A stretch of 64,000 nucleotides of DNA from Pseudomonas nabeulensis. GTDB lineage: Bacteria; Pseudomonadota; Gammaproteobacteria; Pseudomonadales; Pseudomonadaceae. The stretch's first letter is position 1, and each line of letters begins with the position of its first letter. A model generated the notes under the pieces. The model had not been told where the DNA came from, made no database searches, and was given only the letters and a program-made list of their open reading frames with translations. A program made the position numbers and the translations under genes. Shown here in pieces: positions 28,759 through 37,805 of this stretch. The stretch spans positions 1 to 64,000 of the forward strand of contig NZ_QUZT01000009.1 of assembly GCF_004682045.1 (NCBI RefSeq), written 5' to 3'.

Positions 28759-29670
28759 TCAGGCGGCGTTCTTGAGTTTCGGGTCCAGCGCATCGCGCAG
28801 GCCGTCACCCATCAAGTTGATTGCCAGCACGCTGAGCAAAATGGTCAGACCCGGCAGGCTCACGACCCACCAGGCGCGTTCGATGTAGTCACGGGCCGAG
28901 GCCAGCATGGTGCCCCACTCAGGCGTAGGCGGTTGTACGCCAAGGCCAAGGAAGCCCAGGGCGGCGGCATCGAGAATCGCCGAGGAGAAGCTCAAGGTTG
29001 CCTGCACGATCAGCGGCGCCATGCAGTTAGGCAGCACGGTGATGAACATCAGGCGTGGCAGGCCGGCACCGGCCAGCCGTGCGGCGGTCACGTAGTCGCG
29101 GTTCAGTTCGCCCATCACTGCGGCGCGGGTCAGACGGACATAGGACGGCAGCGACACGATGGCGATGGCGATCACGGTGTTGATCAGGCCAGGGCCGAGG
29201 ATCGCGACAATGGCAACCGCCAGCAGCAGCGATGGCAGGGCCAGCATGATGTCCATCAAACGCATGATGGTCGGGCCAAGCAAGCGCGGGAAGAACCCGG
29301 CGAACAAGCCCAGCAGGATGCCGGGAATCAGCGACATCACCACCGACGACAAACCGATCAGCAACGACAGGCGCGAACCCTGAATCAGGCGCGAGAGCAG
29401 GTCGCGGCCCAATTCGTCGGTGCCCAGCAGGAACTGCATCTGCCCGCCTTCCAGCCAGGCTGGCGGGGTGAGCAGGAAGTCGCGGTATTGCTCGCTGGGG
29501 TTATGGGGGGCCACCCACGGCGCGAAGATCGCGCAGAACACGATCAGCAGCATGAACGCCAGGCCGGCAACCGCGCCTTTGTTCTTGGAGAAGGCTTGCC
29601 AGAATTCTTTGTACGGGGACGGGTACAGCAGGCTTTGATCGACTGCTGACACTTGAGTAGGTGTGGTCAT
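28759..29670 (-). CDS. dppC: Dipeptide ABC transporter permease DppC
   Basis: The 303-residue inner-membrane permease has an N-terminal helix ([19 protein letters not shown]), then the periplasmic [16 protein letters not shown] motif typical of DppC/OppC and the transmembrane core with a coupling loop ([17 protein letters not shown]). It forms the pore with DppB and lies ten bases after dppB. Confidence 0.95.
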   Translation of the reverse strand: MTTPTQVSAVDQSLLYPSPYKEFWQAFSKNKGAVAGLAFMLLIVFCAIFAPWVAPHNPSEQYRDFLLTPPAWLEGGQMQFLLGTDELGRDLLSRLIQGSRLSLLIGLSSVVMSLIPGILLGLFAGFFPRLLGPTIMRLMDIMLALPSLLLAVAIVAILGPGLINTVIAIAIVSLPSYVRLTRAAVMGELNRDYVTAARLAGAGLPRLMFITVLPNCMAPLIVQATLSFSSAILDAAALGFLGLGVQPPTPEWGTMLASARDYIERAWWVVSLPGLTILLSVLAINLMGDGLRDALDPKLKNAA

Positions 29671-29680
29671 GGTCTTGATC

Positions 29681-30691
29681 TCAGCGCTGGTGACGGATGC
29701 GTGGGTTGGCGAAGCCGTAGAGGATATCCACCACGAAGTTCACCAGGATCACCAGGCAGGCGATCAGCAAAATGCCGTTTTGCACCACCGGGTAGTCCCG
29801 CGCGCCAATGGCTTCGATCAGCCATTTGCCGATGCCGGGCCACGAGAAGATGGTTTCGGTCAGGACCGCACCGGCCAGCAGCGTACCGACTTGCAGGCCG
29901 ACCACCGTCAGTACCGGGATCAGCGCGTTGCGCAGGCCGTGGACGAACACCACCCGCGCCGGCGACAGGCCCTTGGCCTTGGCGGTACGGATGTAGTCTT
30001 CGCGCAGTACTTCGAGCATCGACGAACGGGTCATCCGCGCGATTACCGCCAGCGGAATGGTGCCGAGCACGATGGCCGGCAGGATCAGGTGGTGCAGGGC
30101 GTCGAAGAACGCATCCGGCTCGTCAGCCAGCAGGGTGTCGATCAGCATGAAGCCGGTGCGCGGCTCGATGTCGTAGAGCAGGTCGATCCGCCCGGATACC
30201 GGGGTCCAGCCCAGGCTTACCGAGAAGAACATGATCAGGATCAGGCCCCACCAGAAGATCGGCATCGAATATCCCGCCAGGGAGATGCCCATCACCCCAT
30301 GGTCAAACAGGGATCCTCGCTTCAAGGCCGCGATCACCCCGGCCAACAGGCCCAGGATACCGGCGAACAACAGGGCGGCCATGGACAGTTCCAGGGTCGC
30401 GGGGAAGAGGGCGGTGAACTCGGTCCACACGCTGGTGCGGGTACGCAGGGATTCACCAAGGTCGCCTTGGGCGAGCTTGCCGACGTAGTCCAGGTATTGG
30501 GCGTACAGCGGCTTGTTAAGGCCGAGGCGTTCCATTGCCTGTGCGTGCATCTCGGGGTCGACGCGCCGCTCGCCCATCATGACTTCGACGGGGTCGCCAG
30601 GGATCATGCGAATCAACGCAAAGGTGAGCAACGTGATGCCGAAAAACGTGGGGATCAATAACCCCAATCGGCGGGCAATAAAACTAAACAT
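29681..30691 (-). CDS. dppB: Dipeptide ABC transporter permease DppB
   Basis: The 336-residue permease begins MFSFIARRLGLLIPTFFGIT, the standard DppB start, and carries FALIRMIPGDPVEVMMG and the coupling loop REDYIRTAKAKGLSPARVVF. I use ATG 30691. It is the first permease gene of dppBCDF and lies 76 bases after the adjacent dppA-type gene. Confidence 0.95.
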   Translation of the reverse strand: MFSFIARRLGLLIPTFFGITLLTFALIRMIPGDPVEVMMGERRVDPEMHAQAMERLGLNKPLYAQYLDYVGKLAQGDLGESLRTRTSVWTEFTALFPATLELSMAALLFAGILGLLAGVIAALKRGSLFDHGVMGISLAGYSMPIFWWGLILIMFFSVSLGWTPVSGRIDLLYDIEPRTGFMLIDTLLADEPDAFFDALHHLILPAIVLGTIPLAVIARMTRSSMLEVLREDYIRTAKAKGLSPARVVFVHGLRNALIPVLTVVGLQVGTLLAGAVLTETIFSWPGIGKWLIEAIGARDYPVVQNGILLIACLVILVNFVVDILYGFANPRIRHQR

Positions 30692-30767
30692 CTTGTGGTG
30701 TACCTCAATCAGCCGGTTAGGCAGGTCCGGCACCGCCAGTGTCGACGGTGCCGAGCGTTTTTCTTAT

Positions 30768-32366
30768 TTACTTCACCTGGGTAGTGGCGAAGTTATTGGT
30801 ACCTAGAGGGCTTTGTTGGAAGCCTTCTACGTTCTTGCGCATGGCGGTGAACAGTTTCGGATAAGCCATGGGAAGCCAGGGTTGGTCTTTCTCGAAAACG
30901 TCCTGTGCTTGTTCATAGAGCGCCGCCCGTGCCGCCGGTTCCTCGACGGAGCGGGCCTTGTCGATCAGAGTCTGAAACTCTTCGTTACACCAGCGGGCGT
31001 AGTTTTCGCCGTTTTTCGCCGCATCGCAACTCAGGTTGGGCGTGAGGAAGTTATCCGGGTCGCCGTTATCACCGACCCAGCCGGATGACACCATGTCGGG
31101 CTCGCCGGCCTTGGCGCGCTTGAGCATTTCGCCCCACTCCATGACCTTGATGTTGAGCTTCAAGCCGACATCGGCCAAGTCGGCCTGCATACGCTGGGCG
31201 CCGAGCATCGGGTTGGGGTTGGTCGGGCCGCCGTTTGCGCGGGTGAACAACGTGAACTCGGTGCCTTCCGGCACGCCAGCTTCCTTAAGCAAGGCGCGGG
31301 CTTTATCGAGGTCACGTGGAGGGTTCTTCAGCTTTTCGCTGAAGCCCAGCAAGGTCGGTGGATAAGGGCCTGTGGCCACGACCGCATTGCCTTTACCGAA
31401 CAGCGCATCGACATAGCCGGCCTTGTCAAACGCGATGTTGATCGCGTGGCGCACCCGTGCATCGCTCATGTACTTGTGTGTGGTGTTCAACGCGGTGTAG
31501 CTGGTAGTCATCGCCGCCAGCTCATCGATTTTCAGGTTCGGATCTTTCTTGATGCTGGGGATGTCGTCGGGCTTGGGAAACAGCGCGATCTGACACTCAT
31601 TGGCCTTGAGCTTTTGCAGGCGAACGTTGTTGTCAGCCGTAATCGCCAGGATCAGCGGGTCGACCTGCGGCTTGCCACGGAAGTAGTCGGGGTTGGCCTT
31701 GAAGCGTGCCTGGGCGTCTTTTTGATAGCGAGTGAAGATGAACGGGCCAGTGCCAATGGGTTTTGCGTTCAAATCATCGGTCTTGCCTGCCTTGAGCAGT
31801 TGGTCAGCGTATTCCTTGGAGTGGATCGAGGAAAAGGCCATGCCCAGGTCTGCGAGGAACGGTGCTTCACGACGGGTCAGGGTGAAGACCACTGTGTGAT
31901 CGTCAATCTTTTCCACGCTTTTGAGCAGTTCCTTGAAACCCATGCTTTCGAAATAAGGGAAGCCGGTCACAGACTTTTTATGCCACGGGTGATTCGGGTC
32001 CAACTGGCGCTGGAAGCTCCAAAGCACGTCATCGGCATTCATGTTGCGCGTGGGCTTGAAGTAATCGGTGGTGTGGAACTTGATGTCGTCACGCAGGTGA
32101 AAGGTGTAGGTCAGGCCATCGGCGCTGATCTCGGGCAGGTCCTTGGCCAGGGCCGGTACCACTTCGGTGGTGCCGGGCTTGAAGTCCACCAGGCGGTTGA
32201 ACATGGTTTCCGCCGCGGCGTCAGCGGTCACTGCGGTGGTGTACAGCACCGGGTCGAAACCCTCCGGGCTGGCTTCGGTGCAGACCACCAGCGGTTTGGC
32301 CGCAATGCCGACCGCCACGCTCAACAGCGCAGCAGCCATGGCGGCTTGTAGCGGGAGCATTTTCAT
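30768..32366 (-). CDS. dppA: Dipeptide-binding protein, DppA type (adjacent to dppBCDF)
   Basis: This 532-residue periplasmic SBP_bac_5 protein has a signal peptide (about 1-23, AALLSVAVGIAA). The family signature begins LVVCTEASPEGFDPV, with GLTYTFHLRDDIKFHTT and GWVGDNGDPDNFLTPNLSCDA further on. It delivers di- or tripeptides to DppBCDF. By position it corresponds to dppA4 (PA4502) of P. aeruginosa, from memory. It is the most divergent of the four paralogues here: its start and C-terminus (NNFATTQVK) differ most. ATG 32366 is preceded by AGAGG. Confidence 0.93.
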   Translation of the reverse strand: MKMLPLQAAMAAALLSVAVGIAAKPLVVCTEASPEGFDPVLYTTAVTADAAAETMFNRLVDFKPGTTEVVPALAKDLPEISADGLTYTFHLRDDIKFHTTDYFKPTRNMNADDVLWSFQRQLDPNHPWHKKSVTGFPYFESMGFKELLKSVEKIDDHTVVFTLTRREAPFLADLGMAFSSIHSKEYADQLLKAGKTDDLNAKPIGTGPFIFTRYQKDAQARFKANPDYFRGKPQVDPLILAITADNNVRLQKLKANECQIALFPKPDDIPSIKKDPNLKIDELAAMTTSYTALNTTHKYMSDARVRHAINIAFDKAGYVDALFGKGNAVVATGPYPPTLLGFSEKLKNPPRDLDKARALLKEAGVPEGTEFTLFTRANGGPTNPNPMLGAQRMQADLADVGLKLNIKVMEWGEMLKRAKAGEPDMVSSGWVGDNGDPDNFLTPNLSCDAAKNGENYARWCNEEFQTLIDKARSVEEPAARAALYEQAQDVFEKDQPWLPMAYPKLFTAMRKNVEGFQQSPLGTNNFATTQVK

Positions 32367-32401
32367 TCGCAGACCTCTGCAATCCATTGAACCAGACAAG
32401 C

Positions 32402-32434
32402 TTAGACGGCGGGCTCGCAATGAGCCCGCCGTCT
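32402..32434 (-). promoter_or_regulatory. Perfect hairpin between porin and dppA genes
   Basis: TAGACGGCGGGCTC and GAGCCCGCCGTCTA are 14-base perfect complements with a five-base loop. On the minus strand no good T-run follows, so it more likely stabilises the porin mRNA 3' end or partly ends transcription before dppA. Confidence 0.6.
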
Positions 32435-32446
32435 ACCTGGCGCTAA

Positions 32447-33844
32447 TTAAAGAATGTTGAACGGGATGGTGGTGACCAGACGGAATTCACGGATGTTGCC
32501 GTCAGCCTGTTGGGCGCTGGCACGGTGCGTGATGTAGGTGCCACGGATGGTGGTGGCCTTGAGCGGGCCGCTTTGCAGGGCGTAGGAGGCGCCAACACCA
32601 TATTCCTGGTGTTTCTCGCCGTCCATCAGACGCAGGTCGCTGCGGGATTTACCGGCTTCGCCGTAGGCAGTGCCATTGTAGTGAGTACCGTCAATGCCCC
32701 AGCCGCGTGCGGAGTAAGCGTTGAACTTCAAGCCTGGCACGCCGTATTCGGCCATGTTGATACCGTAGGCGACCTGGAAGGACTTCTCGTTCGGGCTGTT
32801 GAAGTCCGAAGTCAGGGAGTTGGCCAGGTAGATGCCGTTGGTTTCGTGCAGGTAGTCGAAGTACTCGTCACCGTTCACTTCCTGATACGAGAAGGTCAGG
32901 CTGTGAGCCTGGTGGGTCAGCCCCAGGGACAACGAGTAAGTGTCGTTGTCGATCTTGCCCATCTTCTTGCTGCCGGTATCGGTGGTCTTGTAGTAGTTCA
33001 GGCCGGTGGTCAGCCCGAGGACGCTGCTGTCACCCAATTCGTGGGTCGCGCCGAAGTAGTACTGGTTCCAGAAATCTTCGACGTGAGCCGCGAACACGCT
33101 GGTTTTCAGGCTTTTGAGCGGCTGATAGTTGAAACCGAGGGTCTGCACCTTGTCGGTGGTCTGGCCGTTACCGTACTCGGAGATGAATTTCGTCAGGCTT
33201 TGCTCGGTACGCGGCGAAACGCGATCGAAAATACCGCCCTGGAACGACAGGTTGCTGAACTCTTCGCTGTTGAAGCTCACACCTTCGAAGCTCGAAGGCA
33301 GCGCACGGTTGCCGATGGTGTCGACGATGCCGCTGCTGAAGTTCTGGCGACCGGCGGTCAGGGTGGTGTTGGACACACGGAACTTGACGTTGGCCAGGCC
33401 CAGCTTGCTCCACTGGTCTACGGCTTTGCCGTCGGAGTCGGCCAGGGTGCGGTTGGAGCCGCCCTTGATGTCACGTTTGCTGCGGTCCAGCACGATGGCG
33501 TTGTAGGCCGCGACTTCGGTTGCAACACCCACGGTGCCTTGGGTAAAGCCCGAGCTGTAGTTCAGGATGGTGCCCTGTACCCAGTTGGTGCGGTAGGCAT
33601 CGGTACGGTCCTGGCCGTGCTTCTGGTAGGTGAATTTCTGGCCACGGAACTTGTTCTCGTTGGAGAACCAGTTACGGGTAGTACCGCCCAGGCTTTGACC
33701 GTCGATAAAGCCCTTGGCCTCGCTTTGGGCGCTGGAACCGGCCAATGTGGTAGGAACGAATTCCTGGCTTTGGGTTTCAGCGTAGGCGGTTGCCGTGATG
33801 CTGCTGATGGCCAGGGCCAGAAGCGCTTTGCTGCTCAGTTTCAT
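32447..33844 (-). CDS. opdP: OprD-family outer-membrane porin (OpdP-like)
   Basis: The 465-residue protein has a signal peptide (MKLSSKALLALAISSITATAYA) and the OprD-type barrel start (SQSEAKGFIDGQSLGGTTRNWF), and ends in a short hydrophobic strand (VTTIPFNIL). OprD-family porins pass basic amino acids or small peptides; the neighbourhood and position match P. aeruginosa OpdP (PA4501), which takes up glycine-glutamate dipeptides and some carbapenems. It therefore gives the outer-membrane step for the DppA-DppBCDF pathway. ATG 33844 is preceded by GGAG. A LacI-type palindrome lies 84-95 bases upstream. Confidence 0.85.
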   Translation of the reverse strand: MKLSSKALLALAISSITATAYAETQSQEFVPTTLAGSSAQSEAKGFIDGQSLGGTTRNWFSNENKFRGQKFTYQKHGQDRTDAYRTNWVQGTILNYSSGFTQGTVGVATEVAAYNAIVLDRSKRDIKGGSNRTLADSDGKAVDQWSKLGLANVKFRVSNTTLTAGRQNFSSGIVDTIGNRALPSSFEGVSFNSEEFSNLSFQGGIFDRVSPRTEQSLTKFISEYGNGQTTDKVQTLGFNYQPLKSLKTSVFAAHVEDFWNQYYFGATHELGDSSVLGLTTGLNYYKTTDTGSKKMGKIDNDTYSLSLGLTHQAHSLTFSYQEVNGDEYFDYLHETNGIYLANSLTSDFNSPNEKSFQVAYGINMAEYGVPGLKFNAYSARGWGIDGTHYNGTAYGEAGKSRSDLRLMDGEKHQEYGVGASYALQSGPLKATTIRGTYITHRASAQQADGNIREFRLVTTIPFNIL

Positions 33845-33927
33845 GGATGAAGCTCCTTTGGTTCTCTTTTTTATGCCGGTCTTATTAGGTGAACCGGCTA
33901 TTGGGTGTGTAACTCGTTCAAGCCTTT

Positions 33928-33939
33928 GCAAACGTTTGC
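33928..33939. promoter_or_regulatory. LacI-family-type palindrome upstream of the porin gene
   Basis: GCAAACGTTTGC is a perfect 12-base palindrome with the central CG typical of LacI-family operators. Its AAACGTTT core is identical to that of the Cra operator at 4598-4609 in this window. It lies 84-95 bases upstream of the porin start. Confidence 0.45.
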
Positions 33940-33962
33940 TGTAGGAAAAATCCCGACAAAAA

Positions 33963-33996
33963 GCTGCACGTTTGCAGCAGGGCGGTTAAGCCCTGC
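33963..33996 (-). terminator. Tandem hairpins with T-run after the second dppA-type gene
   Basis: On the minus strand GCAGGGC/GCCCTGC is followed directly by GCTGCA/TGCAGC and then TTTTTG, just past the stop at 34014. The second hairpin plus T-run should terminate the dppA transcript before the porin promoter. Confidence 0.8.
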
Positions 33997-34013
33997 GCAA
34001 TCCGGTTATTTTC

Positions 34014-35618
34014 TTATGGGGTGATGCTGACGCCCGAGAACACGTTGCGGCCGAAGGGGCTCACTTTGAAACCTTCGACTTTGGCGCTTAACGGCTGGTT
34101 GACCGTCGAGTGGGCGACTGGCGTGATGGGCACCTGCTGTTTAAGCAGTTGCTGCGCCTGTTTGTACAGAACAGTCCGTTGTTCGCGGTCGGTGACGACC
34201 TTGGCTTGCTTGATCAGCTTGTCGTACGCCGGGTCACACCACATGGAGTAGTTGTTCCCGCCGATGGCGTCGCAGCTATAAAGAGTGCCCAGCCAGTTGT
34301 CCGGGTCCCCGTTGTCGCCGGTCCAGCCGATCAGGCTGACATCGTGCTCACCGTTCTTGGTGCGCTTGATGTATTCGCCCCACTCGTAGCTGACGATCTT
34401 GACCTTGAGGCCGATCTTGGCCCAGTCGCTTTGCAGCATTTCGGCCATCAGCTTGGCGTTGGGGTTGTACGGCCGTTGCACCGGCATCGCCCACAGGGTG
34501 ATCTCGGTGCCTTCCTTCACGCCGGCAGCCTTGAGCAGTTCCTTGGCTTTTTCCGGGTTATAGGCGGCGTCCTTGATGGTGTCGTCGTAGGACCACTGCG
34601 TCGGCGGCATGGCGTTGACCGCCAATTGCCCCGCGCCCTGGTACACGGCGTTGAGGATGCTTTGCTTGTTCACCGCCATGTCCAGCGCCTGGCGCACTTC
34701 GAGCTGGTCGAACGGCTTGTGGCGCACGTTGTAGGCGATGTAGCCGAGGTTGAACCCGGGCTTGGTCAGCAGTTGCAGGTTTTTGTCAGCCTTGAGGGCG
34801 TCGACGTCAGCCGGGCGCGGATGTAAGGTCACCTGGCATTCGCCCGCCTTGAGCTTTTGCACGCGCACCGAGGCATCGGTGTTGATGGCGAAGATCAACT
34901 GGTCCAGCTTGACCTTGTCCGGGTCCCAGTATTGCTTGTTGGCGACATAACGGATCTGCGAGTCTTTCTGATAACGCTGGAAGACGAACGGGCCAGTGCC
35001 GATGGGCTTCTGGTTGATGTCGCTCGGCTTGCCCGCCTTGAGCAACTGCTCGGCGTATTCGGCCGACAGGATCGCGGCAAAGCTCATGGCGATGTTCTGC
35101 ACGAACGCGGCGTCCACCGAGTTCAAGGTCATCACCACCGTGTGCGGGCCGGTTTTCTCGACCTTGGCAATGTTCTTGTTCAGGCTCATCCCGTTGAAGT
35201 ACGGAAACTCGGTGGGGTAGGCCTTGCGAAACGGGTGGTCGGGGTCAAGCATGCGGTTGAAGGTGAACAGCACGTCGTCGGCGTTGAAGTCCCGCGTCGG
35301 CTTGAATTCCTTGTTGCTGTGGAACTTCACCCCTTCACGCAGGTGAAAGGTATAGGTCAGGCCGTCTGGCGAAATATCCCACTTGGTGGCCAGCGCAGGC
35401 ACCACGTTGGTCGCACCTTTTTCAAACTCGACCAGGCGGTTGTACAGCGGTTCGGCCACATCGTTGTCAGTGGCGGTGGTGTACTGCGCGGTATCAAAGC
35501 CGGCCGGGCTGCCTTCCGAGCAGAACACCAGGCTCTTCTTGTCGGCGGCTTGGCCCATCGTGGCCACAGCCAGCAGGCTGGTGCCAAAAATTGCGGATAG
35601 AACGGTGGTATGGCGCAT
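34014..35618 (-). CDS. dppA: Dipeptide-binding protein, DppA paralogue
   Basis: The 534-residue periplasmic SBP_bac_5 protein has a signal peptide (about 1-25, LLAVATMGQAADK). Signature segments are LVFCSEGSPAGFDTAQYTT, GLTYTFHLREGVKFHSN, WAMPVQRPYNPNAKLMAEM and GWTGDNGDPDNWLGTLYSCDA. It ends GRNVFSGVSITP. It lies upstream of the porin gene and corresponds by position to P. aeruginosa dppA3 (PA4500). It should use the same DppBCDF permease with a different peptide preference. Confidence 0.92.
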   Translation of the reverse strand: MRHTTVLSAIFGTSLLAVATMGQAADKKSLVFCSEGSPAGFDTAQYTTATDNDVAEPLYNRLVEFEKGATNVVPALATKWDISPDGLTYTFHLREGVKFHSNKEFKPTRDFNADDVLFTFNRMLDPDHPFRKAYPTEFPYFNGMSLNKNIAKVEKTGPHTVVMTLNSVDAAFVQNIAMSFAAILSAEYAEQLLKAGKPSDINQKPIGTGPFVFQRYQKDSQIRYVANKQYWDPDKVKLDQLIFAINTDASVRVQKLKAGECQVTLHPRPADVDALKADKNLQLLTKPGFNLGYIAYNVRHKPFDQLEVRQALDMAVNKQSILNAVYQGAGQLAVNAMPPTQWSYDDTIKDAAYNPEKAKELLKAAGVKEGTEITLWAMPVQRPYNPNAKLMAEMLQSDWAKIGLKVKIVSYEWGEYIKRTKNGEHDVSLIGWTGDNGDPDNWLGTLYSCDAIGGNNYSMWCDPAYDKLIKQAKVVTDREQRTVLYKQAQQLLKQQVPITPVAHSTVNQPLSAKVEGFKVSPFGRNVFSGVSITP

Positions 35619-35921
35619 GACGATCCCGATCCTTGTTTGTAGTTGTCATCAGCGGGCCTCCCTCCGGTTTTCGGACAAGGGGGCGCCACTGATCCCACAC
35701 ACAGCAAGTGCCCTTCCTCGATTGGCATCGCTGCTGTCCTACGACGTTATGGGTCGCGGACTTCACAGTAAATGCGCAAAAACGGACAGACCTTGTAGGC
35801 AACGGGGACACAAATCGCAGTTCATTGCTGTAGGAAGCAACGGTTACGAATGTGGTCCATTTCCTACGGTCCGGGCGGATGCAATAACGGCGACGTTATG
35901 AAACGTCGCCGCCAGTGATCC
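35619..35921. other. Intergenic region between two dppA paralogues
   Basis: These 303 bases hold no convincing gene. The part near 35889-35910 is the hairpin terminator of the upstream paralogue, and the remainder is the likely promoter and leader of the paralogue ending at 34014. No REPIN is present. An mdpA-type dipeptidase gene, which I recall near this position in P. aeruginosa, is absent. Confidence 0.6.
35889..35910 (-). terminator. Hairpin terminator after the third dppA-type gene
   Basis: GGCGACGTT and AACGTCGCC are perfect complements with a four-base loop, just after the stop at 35922. The T-run on the minus strand (GTTATTG) is weak. Confidence 0.65.
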
Positions 35922-37547
35922 TTACTTGCTGACGCTCACGCCATAGAAGGAGTTCAAGCCAAACGGGCTGATCTTGAAGTCCTGCACTTTAGCGCTCATG
36001 GGTTGATACACCGTCGAGTGCGCGATAGGTGTCATCGGGACTGCATCTTTAAGGATGTGTTGCGCCTGCTTATACAGCTCGGTGCGTTTGGCGACATCCG
36101 ATGTGGCCTTGGCTTCTTTTACGATGCCGTCGAATTTCTTGTCGCACCATTTGGAGAAGTTGTTACCGGCCAGCGAGTCGCAGCCGAACAGCACGTTCAG
36201 CCAGTTGTCCGGGTCACCATTGTCACCGCTCCAGCCGATGATCATGGCTTGGTTCTCGCCGCCTTTGGAGCGCTTGATGTACTCGCCCCACTCGTAGCTG
36301 ACGATGTTGACGTTCAGGCCGATCTGTTTCCAGTCGTTCTGCAGCATCTCGGCCATCAGCTTGGCGTTCGGGTTATACGGACGCTGAACCGGCATGGCCC
36401 ACAGGGTGATCTTGGTGCCTTCCTTGACGCCAGCTTCCTTGAGCAGTTCCTTGGCTTTGGCAGGATCGTATTTCGCATCCTTGATAGTGGTGTCATACGA
36501 CCACTGGGTTGGCGGCATGGCGTTGACGGCCAGTTGGCCGGCGCCCTGGTACACGGAGTCGATGATCTGCTGTTTGTTCACCGACATGTCCAGCGCCTGG
36601 CGAACGCGCAGGTCGGACAGTGGGTTGGCGTCAGTCTGGCCCTTGAGCACCGGCATGACGTTATAGGCGATGTAGCCCAGGTTGAAACCGGCCTGGTGCG
36701 GCAGTTTCAGGGCCGGATCTTTACCTAGCGCCTCGAGGTCGGCCGGGCGTGGGAACAGGGTCACCTGGCATTCGTTTTTCTTGAGCTTCTGGATACGCAC
36801 CGACGGGTCAGTGGTGATGGCAAAGATCAGGTTGTCGATCTTCACGTCGGCAGGGTTCCAGTAGTCCTTGTTGCCGGTGTAGCGGATGTTCGAGTCTTTC
36901 TGGTAGCTCTTGAACACGAACGGACCAGTGCCGATTGGCTTCTGGTTGATGTCCTGGGCTTTGCCGTCTTTCAACAGTTGCGCGGCGTATTCAGCGGACT
37001 GGATCGAGGCGAAGCTCATGGCCAGGTTCTGGATGAAAGCGGCGTCCACGGTGCCAAGGGTGAACTTGACGGTGTGGTCATCGACTTTCTCGATGTTCTT
37101 GATGTTGGTGTCCATCCCCATGTCCGTGAAGTACGGGAACTCGGTGGGGTAGGCTTTGCGGAACGGATCGTCCTTGTTGATCATGCGGTTGAACGTGAAC
37201 AGCACGTCATCGGCATTAAACGTACGGGTCGGCTTGAAGTACGGTGTGGTGTGGAACTTCACGCCGTCGCGCAGGTGAAAGGTGTACGTCAGGCCATCCG
37301 GGGAAACTTCCCACTTAGTGGCGAGCCCAGGAATCACAGCGGTGCCGCCGCGCTCAAACTGGGTCAGACGGTTGAACATGGTTTCGGCCGAGGCATCGAA
37401 GTCTGTTCCGGTGGTGTACTGGCCTGGATCAAAACCGGCCGGGCTCCCTTCGGAGCAGAACACCAGGTTAGTCGCCGCTTGGGCGAAAGGGGCTGCGGCC
37501 ATAAGGCCTGCGCTAACTAATAACGGAAGGACTGCGTGTTTAAGCAT
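35922..37547 (-). CDS. dppA: Dipeptide-binding protein, DppA paralogue
   Basis: The 541-residue periplasmic binding protein has a signal peptide (LLVSAGLMAAAPFAQAA), then LVFCSEGSPAGFDPGQYTTG, GLTYTFHLRDGVKFHTT, WAMPVQRPYNPNAKLMAEM and GWSGDNGDPDNWLNVLFGCDS. It ends LNSFYGVSVSK. I use ATG 37547, with TGAGG upstream, rather than the upstream in-frame ATG at 37571. It corresponds by position to P. aeruginosa dppA2 (PA4497). A short insertion (VLKGQTDANPL) relative to its neighbours lies near residue 305. Confidence 0.92.
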   Translation of the reverse strand: MLKHAVLPLLVSAGLMAAAPFAQAATNLVFCSEGSPAGFDPGQYTTGTDFDASAETMFNRLTQFERGGTAVIPGLATKWEVSPDGLTYTFHLRDGVKFHTTPYFKPTRTFNADDVLFTFNRMINKDDPFRKAYPTEFPYFTDMGMDTNIKNIEKVDDHTVKFTLGTVDAAFIQNLAMSFASIQSAEYAAQLLKDGKAQDINQKPIGTGPFVFKSYQKDSNIRYTGNKDYWNPADVKIDNLIFAITTDPSVRIQKLKKNECQVTLFPRPADLEALGKDPALKLPHQAGFNLGYIAYNVMPVLKGQTDANPLSDLRVRQALDMSVNKQQIIDSVYQGAGQLAVNAMPPTQWSYDTTIKDAKYDPAKAKELLKEAGVKEGTKITLWAMPVQRPYNPNAKLMAEMLQNDWKQIGLNVNIVSYEWGEYIKRSKGGENQAMIIGWSGDNGDPDNWLNVLFGCDSLAGNNFSKWCDKKFDGIVKEAKATSDVAKRTELYKQAQHILKDAVPMTPIAHSTVYQPMSAKVQDFKISPFGLNSFYGVSVSK

Positions 37548-37805
37548 GTTGGCCTCATGATTTGTTGTCATTTTTGGTGGTGAGGGCGACCTCGTGAGTC
37601 GGCCTGCGGATACTTATGCAGGGGCCATACCCAATGCAAGATGCAGAACCGTTGCAGGGGTGAAACAGTGGTACGAACGTACAGGAATGTCGCAATTATG
37701 AAAGTTTCTACACAATTGCGTACATTTGGAGGGTTTTTTCGGTGCATCGGGCGCACCAGGAAGGCCCGACCGAGGCGTCTAGCGCACCCGGTTGGGGCGG
37801 TGCTG

